Of a stretch of 8,250 bases of DNA, positions 1 through 5,831 are shown piece by piece; the first letter of the stretch is position 1, and the number at the start of each line of letters is the position of its first letter. Under the pieces are notes generated by a model, which was not told the origin of the DNA, searched no databases, and saw only the letters and a list, made by a program, of their open reading frames with translations. Origin of the DNA: Verrucomicrobiales bacterium (GTDB lineage: Bacteria; Verrucomicrobiota; Verrucomicrobiia; Verrucomicrobiales; DEV007); the NCBI GenBank assembly GCA_017991025.1, contig JAGNMT010000130.1:1-8250 (forward strand), read 5' to 3'. A program made the position numbers and the translations under genes.

Positions 1-424
1 GATCCGAGAAATCAGGCATTCCGGAAGAGTCATAGTGAAGGAACTCTTCATCCTCTACGATGTGCGTGGATTGAGGTCTCACCACAGCTTGAGCCGGTAC
101 TGGAGCGGGCTGCGCAAAGGCATGTCGGGAGGGTGGAAGGTCGAGGGGGTGGGGCTCGACGTGGGCAGGAGGGCGAAGCTTTACCGGAGTCTTCACCTCA
201 AGAATTGGCGGCTTTTCAACAGGGAGAGTGGTGCCGGAGGGCTCGGCCGGTCCCGGTCTGGGAGGAGCCTCCGATCTCACCAAAGCCGGGAGAGAAGGGG
301 CGGAGGAGGCGACTGAAACGGGTTGCTTTAGTTCGTCGGAATCCTCGGTGTAGCCCGATCTCCGTTTGATGGGTTTGGCACCGAAAAATTCGGCGAGTTC
401 ATCCCTTTCGTCGGTGTAACTCAT
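1..424 (-). CDS. Unrecognised proline-rich protein, N-terminal part (runs off the window)
   Basis: This is an open frame of 141 codons with no stop, reading right to left from an ATG at 424 to the window edge. I do not recognise the family. The first 40 residues are charged and contain a near-repeat, SYTDERDEL at residues 2-10 and GYTEDSDEL at 24-32, around a basic GAKPIKRR stretch. Residues 40-120 are rich in Pro, Ala and Val and look disordered. An acidic patch (IVEDEEF) follows near residue 125. There is no signal peptide or membrane segment, so the visible part is probably cytoplasmic or a linker. It starts 54 bases after the lptA-like stop in the same frame, and no ATG, GTG or TTG occurs between that stop and 424. 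The position suggests co-transcription with the LPS genes. In many Gram-negatives lptB follows lptA, but nothing here resembles an ABC ATPase. No clear Shine-Dalgarno sequence is seen. The frame is well supported; the function is unknown. Confidence 0.72.
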   Translation of the reverse strand, partial: MSYTDERDELAEFFGAKPIKRRSGYTEDSDELKQPVSVASSAPSLPALVRSEAPPRPGPAEPSGTTLPVEKPPILEVKTPVKLRPPAHVEPHPLDLPPSRHAFAQPAPVPAQAVVRPQSTHIVEDEEFLHYDSSGMPDFSD

Positions 425-478
425 GCGTTTGAAGAAATGCGATGGCCCTTTGGCCGGGTGCCGTGACTTCTCTTGAAA

Positions 479-1708
479 TTAGCGGATGCCGAGGGGGTTA
501 CCGAATCCGCCGCCGGTCGAACCGCCGCCGGTCTTTTCACCTTCTTTCTGAGGAACTGGAATGACGATTTGGATTCTCTTGGTCGAGCCGGTGATCTCGT
601 ACTTTCCGTTGCCTCTCATGATGATCTGGGCATCTTCAGAATTGGTTTTTACAAAACGATCACCGTCTTGAATATAGGGAGGGCCTCCGGAGAGGACGAT
701 GTCTTTGGTCACTGCATCGTAATCCGCGATGCGTGCGATCGCGATCTGGGTTTTCTGCTTCCCTTCCTCATCCAGGGTCGTGCGTTTGATTTCAACCATG
801 CCTCCGGAGGCAATCGCCCTTTTGAAGGCTCCGGTCGATTCACTGCCCTGATTGGCCTCCATACCAACGCCCTTTGCCATTTGGATCTCGAGCTTGTCGC
901 ACTTGATCTCAAATTCAGGATGGTCGATCAAGACATTGCCGGTGAAGAGGAGAACACCCTTCGTGTTGTCCATGATGGATTCTTTAGAGAGAATCTCCAT
1001 GTGCTGTTTGTCTCCCGATGGGAACGCACCGGCGCTGCCCGGGCCGTATTTTTTCGCGAGCGGTTGCGGTTCGGGTATGTCGGCGGGGGTGAGCCCGGGC
1101 GAATCAGGGATCATGGGGGTGGTGGGGGAAGCGCCGACGATGGCGCTGACCGGGGTGTTTCCGATGACAGAGGCCGGAGATACCGGCACTGCCGCAGGGG
1201 TGGCGGGCGTTTCTTTCGGAGGTGCTCCGCCCGGCTCCACCGGCATCGCAACAGGAGTGGGGACGCCGCCGGAGATACCCGGAGCAGGCCGTGTCGCCGG
1301 GACATCGGCGGTGATTTCGGGCAGTATCTCCGAGATTTTGGACATTGCTTTGTCCGCGAGGCCTTCCTCTTCGATCTTGTCCGTGATTGTTTTCACCTTG
1401 GCGGTGTCGATGCTGTCGGTGAGTGTTTTCACCTTTGCGGTATCAATACTCCCTTTGTTTTCCTGAAAAAGGCGGGTGGCGTTGCGCACCGCGTCTTCGG
1501 GGTCTTCTTTCAGACTCTCAAGGGCGGTTGCCGGATCCTCTTTGATCGGTCGCAGCATGTTGCGGAGCCGCGGGTCGGCCATCACCGAGTTGGCTTTTTC
1601 TTTCGCCTCGTTGACGAGTGCGGTGTCCTGGCAATGGCCGGGGACTGCTGCGAAAAGAGCGAGGAGCAGGATCGCGATGGAATGAAGGGTGATCGGGTAG
1701 TGATTCAT
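479..1708 (-). CDS. lptA: LptA/OstA-like periplasmic LPS-transport protein with long N-terminal extension
   Basis: A 409-residue protein predicted to form part of the periplasmic bridge carrying LPS from LptC to the outer-membrane LptD. The chosen ATG gives an N-terminus with a hydrophobic core (residues 9-22, IAILLLALF) typical of a Sec signal peptide. The open frame extends upstream to 1840, but that extension is not signal-like and overlaps lptC. Residues 30-130 are charged and helical with a two-copy 12-residue tandem repeat (87-110). Residues 137-220 are Pro/Ala-rich and probably disordered. The OstA-like beta-rich region is about 233-385, recognised from the pattern DNTKGVLLFTGNV, the following CDKLEIQM strand and the DIVLSGGPPYI segment. 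The C-terminus is Gly-rich. Classical LptA is about 185 residues, so this protein is more than twice as long. The lptC stop is 37 bases upstream. The OstA assignment rests on motif pattern and gene order. Confidence 0.8.
   Translation of the reverse strand: MNHYPITLHSIAILLLALFAAVPGHCQDTALVNEAKEKANSVMADPRLRNMLRPIKEDPATALESLKEDPEDAVRNATRLFQENKGSIDTAKVKTLTDSIDTAKVKTITDKIEEEGLADKAMSKISEILPEITADVPATRPAPGISGGVPTPVAMPVEPGGAPPKETPATPAAVPVSPASVIGNTPVSAIVGASPTTPMIPDSPGLTPADIPEPQPLAKKYGPGSAGAFPSGDKQHMEILSKESIMDNTKGVLLFTGNVLIDHPEFEIKCDKLEIQMAKGVGMEANQGSESTGAFKRAIASGGMVEIKRTTLDEEGKQKTQIAIARIADYDAVTKDIVLSGGPPYIQDGDRFVKTNSEDAQIIMRGNGKYEITGSTKRIQIVIPVPQKEGEKTGGGSTGGGFGNPLGIR
1379..1450 (-). repeat. 36-base tandem repeat, two copies, inside the lptA-like gene
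   Basis: Two adjacent 36-base units encode SIDTAKVKTLTD and SIDTAKVKTITD (residues 87-110 of the LptA-like protein). The peptides differ at one residue, while the DNA copies differ at several positions, including synonymous ones. The duplication is therefore not brand new and the peptide seems to be preserved. The repeat is in frame and helical in character. Confidence 0.85.
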
Positions 1709-1731
1709 CGGATATAGGGAATCAAAAAAGA

Positions 1732-1739
1732 GGGGGGGG
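1732..1739. repeat. G8 homopolymer tract in the lptC-lptA spacer
   Basis: A run of eight G on the plus strand (C8 in the minus-strand transcript), separated by one G and one A from a run of six A, lies 24-31 bases before the lptA-like start codon. It occupies much of the only non-coding gap between lptC and lptA. Tracts of this length can slip during replication. Here slippage would change leader length, not reading frame. Confidence 0.6.
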
Positions 1740-1745
1740 AAGTGG

Positions 1746-2300
1746 TTAAGGGGTGGGCTTGCCGTTCGGTTTTCCCATCGGAATGCCGAAACCGGGAGCA
1801 ATCTGCCCCACATCGGGAACGACGAGTTTGACATTGCCAATGAGTCGGGCCACTTGGGAGTTGGTTTGATACGTCATTTTGTCACCCGTCATGGTAAATC
1901 GGGGTTGTTCGATGCGTGAAGGAGTCTTGCTGGCGAGTTCCCCGATGACGAGGTCGTAGGATGCCTCGGACATGGAAATGGTCGTTTCCGGCTCACCCTT
2001 GCTGTTGTATACCTGGACGGTAAGATTGATGAGGTCCAGGAATTGTTCGTCGACCCGAATAACAGAATCCGCCCTCATCACGGATTTCAGGACATCATTG
2101 GTATAGGAGGGAATCGCGATCCCTTTAAACTCACGGCCAATCGGGAAATTTGCCGTAAGCTCGGGTGGCAATGCCGATTTGACGGCTTCTCCGGCGGTGA
2201 CATTGGCCGCCGATTGAGCCAAGCCCGCGATCGGCCGGGCGGCAACGACCGACGCGAAGATCAGGAGCAGAGTCGCAGGGATGGAGGAAAATCGGGTCAT
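1746..2300 (-). CDS. lptC: LptC-like LPS export protein
   Basis: A 184-residue protein, close to the usual LptC length of about 190. LptC is an inner-membrane-anchored periplasmic protein that receives LPS from LptBFG and passes it to LptA. Residues 8-27 are hydrophobic and Ala-rich, serving as a signal peptide or N-terminal membrane anchor. The rest is periplasmic and beta-rich. The segment GREFKGIAIPSYTNDVLKSV (about 55-74), followed by a strand pattern ending RLIGNVKLVV, resembles the LptC/YrbK family pattern of a substrate-like start and repeated amphipathic strands. The ATG overlaps the kdsA stop as ATGA, so translation is probably coupled. The LptA-like gene follows. Assignment rests on size, anchor, strand pattern and position between kdsA and an OstA gene, since family identity at the sequence level is low. 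Confidence 0.75.
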   Translation of the reverse strand: MTRFSSIPATLLLIFASVVAARPIAGLAQSAANVTAGEAVKSALPPELTANFPIGREFKGIAIPSYTNDVLKSVMRADSVIRVDEQFLDLINLTVQVYNSKGEPETTISMSEASYDLVIGELASKTPSRIEQPRFTMTGDKMTYQTNSQVARLIGNVKLVVPDVGQIAPGFGIPMGKPNGKPTP

Positions 2301-3130
2301 GCCGTCCGGCGAACGAGGGTATAGATATCCCGAAGTTGGGCGAGGACGCCGCCGAGGCGATCCAGCGGCACTTGATTCGGTCCATCGCTGAGGGCTTTCG
2401 ACGGCTCGGGGTGGGTCTCCATGAAGACACCGTCGCAGCCTGCCGCAACCGCGGAGCGGGCAAGGAGCGGGGCGAGTCGACCGTCGCCGCCGCTCGTGGT
2501 TCCTTCGCCGCCGGGCCGTTGCACGGAGTGGGTGGCGTCAAAGACAACGTGCAGTCCGTCTTCTTGCATCCAGGGGATAGCTCTCATGTCAGCGACGAGG
2601 TTGTTGTAGCCGAAGCTGGTTCCCCGCTCGGTAAAGAAATAGTTTTCGCAACCGAAGGCATCGAGCTTGTCGGCTATGTTCTTAACGTCCCACGGGGCCA
2701 GAAATTGGCCCTTTTTCACATTTACGACACGCCCTGTCTTTGCCGCTGCCTCGATAAGGTCGGTTTGCCGACAGAGAAAGGCGGGGATCTGGAGGACGTC
2801 AATAAAGTCTGCGGCGATGCTGATCTCCTCTGCGGTGTGGACATCGGTTGTCACGGGAACTTCAAGCTCGGCACCGATCTCGGCAAGAAGTCGGCAGCCT
2901 GCCTCACAACTGGTGCCGCGAAAAGACTGGATCGAGCTCCGATTGGCCTTGTCGTAACTGGCTTTAAAAACAAAATCGACCCCTGCTCCCTCCGCGATGT
3001 CCCGAATCGCCGGGGCGATACGGCGGATAAAAGCCTCGGACTCGATCACACACGGACCCAGAATAAAGAGTGGTCTGTCACCGCCCAGGCGGTATCGTCC
3101 AATCGCGACAGTGCTCGGTTTTTTTGCCAT
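2297..3130 (-). CDS. kdsA: 3-deoxy-8-phosphooctulonate synthase (Kdo-8-phosphate synthase)
   Basis: A 277-residue cytoplasmic enzyme (E. coli KdsA has 284) that condenses phosphoenolpyruvate with arabinose 5-phosphate to give Kdo-8-phosphate, the precursor of the inner-core sugar Kdo. Hallmarks are GPCVIES (25-31), FKASYDKANRSS (55-66), LQIPAFLCRQTDL (113-125), NVKKGQFLAPWD (137-148), DATHSVQ (198-204) and METHPEP (237-243). Cys27, His201, Glu238 and Asp249 match the metal-ligand set of the metal-dependent class, in which Cys replaces the Asn of the E. coli type. The ATG at 3130 gives MAKKPSTV and is preceded by AGGG about 11 bases away; an open frame continues 13 residues upstream but is not family-like. 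It is the first gene of the LPS operon and overlaps lptC by 4 bases. Confidence 0.96.
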   Translation of the reverse strand: MAKKPSTVAIGRYRLGGDRPLFILGPCVIESEAFIRRIAPAIRDIAEGAGVDFVFKASYDKANRSSIQSFRGTSCEAGCRLLAEIGAELEVPVTTDVHTAEEISIAADFIDVLQIPAFLCRQTDLIEAAAKTGRVVNVKKGQFLAPWDVKNIADKLDAFGCENYFFTERGTSFGYNNLVADMRAIPWMQEDGLHVVFDATHSVQRPGGEGTTSGGDGRLAPLLARSAVAAGCDGVFMETHPEPSKALSDGPNQVPLDRLGGVLAQLRDIYTLVRRTA

Positions 3131-3190
3131 GAGATACTCAACCCTACTGCCGGGAAGCGCGGGTGGCAAGCACTTGGGGTGGTTATGATG

Positions 3191-3196
3191 ATTATC
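3191..3196 (-). promoter_or_regulatory. Possible -10 element for kdsA
   Basis: On the minus strand this reads GATAAT, one mismatch from the sigma-70 -10 consensus, about 60 bases before the kdsA start codon. I see no good -35 hexamer at 16-18 bases; the nearest upstream region holds a small inverted repeat, GAAAC-AAA-GTTTC (3206-3218). This is a weak call based on sequence alone. Confidence 0.25.
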
Positions 3197-3223
3197 AGGG
3201 GGAATGAAACAAAGTTTCGTTTA

Positions 3224-3254
3224 TTGTCTGGACCTCTGATCGACTCTCGATACA
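3224..3254 (+). promoter_or_regulatory. Possible promoter for the kinase gene
   Basis: TTGTCT (3224-3229) and GATACA (3249-3254) are separated by 19 bases, somewhat long for sigma-70. They lie in the divergent region about 45-75 bases before the kinase ATG. The putative -10 overlaps the end of an 11-base block shared with the leader of the ClpX-like gene. Weak evidence. Confidence 0.25.
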
Positions 3255-3296
3255 CTGCTGTCGGTTTTTCGAGACCCAATTTTTGAGACGATAGTT
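3239..3296 (+). promoter_or_regulatory. Leader blocks shared with the ClpX-like gene (kinase copy)
   Basis: ATCGACTCTCG (3239-3249) and CGATAGTT (3289-3296, just before the kinase start codon) both recur exactly in the 94-base leader of the downstream ClpX-like gene, in the opposite order. After CGATAGTT both leaders also read TAAT, with one extra base in the ClpX copy. Role unknown; a common regulator or transcript leader element is possible. Confidence 0.4.
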
Positions 3297-3298
3297 TA

Positions 3299-5737
3299 AT
3301 GGAAGAAGCTGAGGAAAAGGTTCCGCTGGTAAATCACTGTCCGGAGTGTGGCAAAGCGTTTGATGTTTCGGGGGTCTCCCCCTATTCAAAGATCGAGTGC
3401 CCACATTGTATGGCAGTGGTCCGGGTGAGAACGACGATGGGACAGTATGAGATCGTGGGCATGCTCGGCGAGGGGGGCATGAGCCAGGTTTTTCGCGCGG
3501 TTGATCGAAATCTCGGGCGCGAAGTCGCGTTGAAGATTCTGCATCAGTCTCTCAGCAGTGACAGCGCACTCACCTCGATGTTCGAGCGCGAGGCAAAATT
3601 GACGGCGTCAATTGTGCACCCGAACGTGGTGAAGGTATTCACCGTCGGCAAGGATCACGGTTATTTTTTCATTGCGATGGAGGTGGTCAATGCCACCAGC
3701 CTTGAGCAACTCATCGTGAATAAAGGGGCCCTTTCAGAGTCCGAGGTCCTTGCGATCGCTCTGGACGTCACGAGCGGGCTGAAAGCTGCGTTCGGGGAGG
3801 ATTTGATCCATCGCGACATCAAGCCGGGGAACATGCTCGTGACGAGCGAGGGCACCGCCAAGTTGGTGGATTTCGGACTTGCCGTGCAGCAGGGAGGGGA
3901 AGACGAGTCCGAGGATCTCTGGGCGACCCCTTTTTATGTTCCTCCGGAAAAGCTGGAAGGCGAACCGGATACTTTCAAGGGTGATATCTACAGCCTCGGC
4001 GCGACGCTTTTCCATGCCCTTGCCGGCAAACCTCCGTTTGAAGCCAATACTTCTTCGATGGAGGAGTTGAAGGAGATCAAGAAGAGAGTGGTCGATTTGA
4101 AGTCAGTCGCTCCGGGACTCTCCAAGGCAACCATCAAGCTCGTCGAGAAGATGATGGCCTATAATCCGGCTGACCGGCATCAGAGTTACGAAGAGGTTCT
4201 TGCGCAGATAGAAGACGTTCAGAAGCGGCAGTTCGGGATTGTGCCCGGCGGGCGTGCGCGATCGGGGCGGAAATGGCTCCGCACCAGCCTGATCGCGGGT
4301 CTGGTGATGATAGTTTTGTCAGCCCTGGGTATAGCCGCCTTTATGAACCGCGAACAGGGGGGCGAGGAGGAGGGTAATCTGGGCATCGGCTCCGGCGAGC
4401 GGGTCATCAGCGCCGGTGACAGTAGCGTCACCGAGCAGTTTCTCCGGGCCCGAGACCTCCTCGTGAACGGCGACTTTTCCAAAGCGGAGAAGGTTTTCGA
4501 TGAGTTGATCGCTAAGGAGTCGGTCCCCGCTCCGACCCGTATCTGGTGCCATTTTTTCCGGGGGATGATCCATCTCTTTTCGGGGGAGGAGGAGGCTTCG
4601 AGAGCGGCATTTGCCAGCGTCCTCAGTATTTCCCCTGGCGAGGGGGAGGGTAATACTGAGGCCATGAATTTTATGAAGAAAGCGGCGGTTGGTCTTGCTG
4701 ATCCATTGCCTCTGCTCGACGATGAGGTTGCTTTTTCTCCGGCTAGTATCGAGTCCCTGGGACTTCTTACGGCGGGACTCAAGAACTGGCAATGCGGCGA
4801 GTTCACTTCGGGGGTGGCCTTTCTCAAGGCTTTTGCCGGGAGTGCTCCGCCCTCTGAGTTTCAGTGGATTTCCAGCCTCAAGAGTCAGGTGGAGCCCTAT
4901 GTAACCGATTTTGCCACGCTTGAGAATCTCCCGAATCCTTCCGCTGCTGAGTCCGCGGGGAAACTGGTGGAAGAGGAGGCGATGCTCAGGAAGGTCTCCG
5001 AATCTCTCCGCACCCGGGGGGGTGCCCCGCGTCTTTTGAAGGCGCGATTGAATCGTATTGGCAAGATCAGGGAACTCGCGGCCGTTCCTCCGAAGAATGT
5101 GATAGTTCAACCCGATCCGGTAGTTTCTACCGGGGGAACAAAGCCTGTTGTGCCTTCGGCGGCAGTGCCGGTAACACCGGGCTCGCCGGGCACGCCGGGC
5201 GCTGCCGAGTTGAAGGAGATCGAGCGTCTCAAGGCCGTTGCCGCGTCGCAGCTATCACTCGCTGAAACCTATCTTTTTTCCGCTGCCGTTGTCAGACTCG
5301 GTGCCGAGCCCATGGAAACCGCGATGGTCCTTGCGATCCGTGATGAACTGGTTCGCGGATACGGCGAGGCAGGCCGGTTTCTGGATACCCTTGCGCTGGC
5401 GTTGCGCACGAACCGCTATGAAGGGGAAATCCGTCGACGGGCGGGCAGCCCGATCGAGGCGGCGATCACGGGGGCGGATGCTTCGATGTTTATCGTTGAT
5501 CTCGGCTTCGGTCCGAATGAGGTCGAGGTGGAGGCCTTTGCGCCGGATTGGCTCGTTGAAACGGCCGCGAAAGTGTTTCCAACCCTCTCAAATGAGTCTG
5601 CTGCTTCCTGGGAGAAGCTGGTCTTTTTTGCCCTCTTCACGGGACAGAAAGACGTCGCCATGGCGAAAGCCGACGAGATCGCGGCCATCGATCCTGTCTT
5701 CGCGAAGCGCTGGGCCCTGATCAAATTGCTCAAGTGA
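3299..5737 (+). CDS. Zinc-ribbon, membrane-anchored PknB-type Ser/Thr protein kinase
   Basis: An 812-residue kinase predicted to phosphorylate Ser/Thr on cytoplasmic proteins. Order of parts: an N-terminal zinc ribbon with Cys14, Cys17, Cys34 and Cys37; a kinase domain about 50-308 with Gly loop GEGGMSQV (57-64), ATP-anchoring Lys79, helix-C Glu98, catalytic loop HRDIKPGN (171-178), DFG (191-193), PPE in place of APE (215-217) and the domain-F motif GDIYSLG (228-234); a basic stretch (319-328); one transmembrane helix (about 329-348); then about 460 extracytoplasmic residues. These look alpha-helical, with a TPR-like piece near 380-445, and are split by a Pro/Gly/Val linker (about 600-636). 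All catalytic residues are present. The activation loop is acidic and poor in Ser/Thr. An in-frame TGA 15 bases upstream fixes the ATG as start. A ClpX-like gene follows after 94 bases. Substrate and ligand are unknown. Confidence 0.93.
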   Translation: MEEAEEKVPLVNHCPECGKAFDVSGVSPYSKIECPHCMAVVRVRTTMGQYEIVGMLGEGGMSQVFRAVDRNLGREVALKILHQSLSSDSALTSMFEREAKLTASIVHPNVVKVFTVGKDHGYFFIAMEVVNATSLEQLIVNKGALSESEVLAIALDVTSGLKAAFGEDLIHRDIKPGNMLVTSEGTAKLVDFGLAVQQGGEDESEDLWATPFYVPPEKLEGEPDTFKGDIYSLGATLFHALAGKPPFEANTSSMEELKEIKKRVVDLKSVAPGLSKATIKLVEKMMAYNPADRHQSYEEVLAQIEDVQKRQFGIVPGGRARSGRKWLRTSLIAGLVMIVLSALGIAAFMNREQGGEEEGNLGIGSGERVISAGDSSVTEQFLRARDLLVNGDFSKAEKVFDELIAKESVPAPTRIWCHFFRGMIHLFSGEEEASRAAFASVLSISPGEGEGNTEAMNFMKKAAVGLADPLPLLDDEVAFSPASIESLGLLTAGLKNWQCGEFTSGVAFLKAFAGSAPPSEFQWISSLKSQVEPYVTDFATLENLPNPSAAESAGKLVEEEAMLRKVSESLRTRGGAPRLLKARLNRIGKIRELAAVPPKNVIVQPDPVVSTGGTKPVVPSAAVPVTPGSPGTPGAAELKEIERLKAVAASQLSLAETYLFSAAVVRLGAEPMETAMVLAIRDELVRGYGEAGRFLDTLALALRTNRYEGEIRRRAGSPIEAAITGADASMFIVDLGFGPNEVEVEAFAPDWLVETAAKVFPTLSNESAASWEKLVFFALFTGQKDVAMAKADEIAAIDPVFAKRWALIKLLK

Positions 5738-5752
5738 TATCCGGTGTCGGAT

Positions 5753-5779
5753 TTGAGTTGGCTCTCGCGAAAATATAAA
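5753..5779 (+). promoter_or_regulatory. Possible promoter for the ClpX-like gene
   Basis: TTGAGT (5753-5758) and TATAAA (5774-5779), 15 bases apart, lie in an AT-rich patch of an otherwise GC-rich region, about 50 bases before the start codon. No convincing terminator separates the kinase gene from this site, so read-through from the kinase is equally possible. Confidence 0.35.
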
Positions 5780-5785
5780 AGGTGC

Positions 5786-5807
5786 CGATAGTTGTAATCG
5801 ACTCTCG
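5786..5807 (+). promoter_or_regulatory. Leader blocks shared with the kinase gene (ClpX-like copy)
   Basis: CGATAGTT (5786-5793), then GTAAT, runs into ATCGACTCTCG (5797-5807), ending 24 bases before the start codon. Both blocks also occur in the kinase leader at 3289 and 3239. The site lies just downstream of the candidate TATAAA and so would be in the transcript or at its start. Confidence 0.4.
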
Positions 5808-5831
5808 TGTCGGCGAGCGTAGACTTCCGGT

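Noticed and set aside
35..369. Two short plus-strand frames near the left edge
   Set aside because: They are Arg/Gly-rich shadows of the proline-rich minus-strand gene that occupies 1-424.
473..1717. A 414-codon plus-strand open frame opposite the lptA-like gene
   Set aside because: It starts at a TTG, is rich in Arg/Gly/His runs typical of an antisense shadow, and lies opposite a frame with a signal peptide and OstA pattern.
1709..1840. Upstream extension of the lptA-like frame (44 more residues)
   Set aside because: It overlaps the end of lptC, is not signal-like, and would bury the clear signal peptide beginning at MNHYPITL.
3206..3218. Inverted repeat GAAAC-AAA-GTTTC in the divergent intergenic region as an operator
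   Set aside because: The arms are only five bases and do not extend outward, so chance is a sufficient explanation.
2336..3286. A 316-codon plus-strand open frame opposite kdsA
   Set aside because: The minus strand encodes an unmistakable KdsA; the plus-strand frame shows no domain and is a GC-rich shadow.
4319..5110. A 263-codon minus-strand open frame inside the kinase gene
   Set aside because: It overlaps the extracytoplasmic part of the kinase, shows no recognisable motif and has no leader; it is the complement of a real coding frame.
5785..5815. GCCGA...TCGGC pairing after the kinase gene as a rho-independent terminator
   Set aside because: A five-base stem with a loop of about 21 bases and no T-run does not make a terminator.
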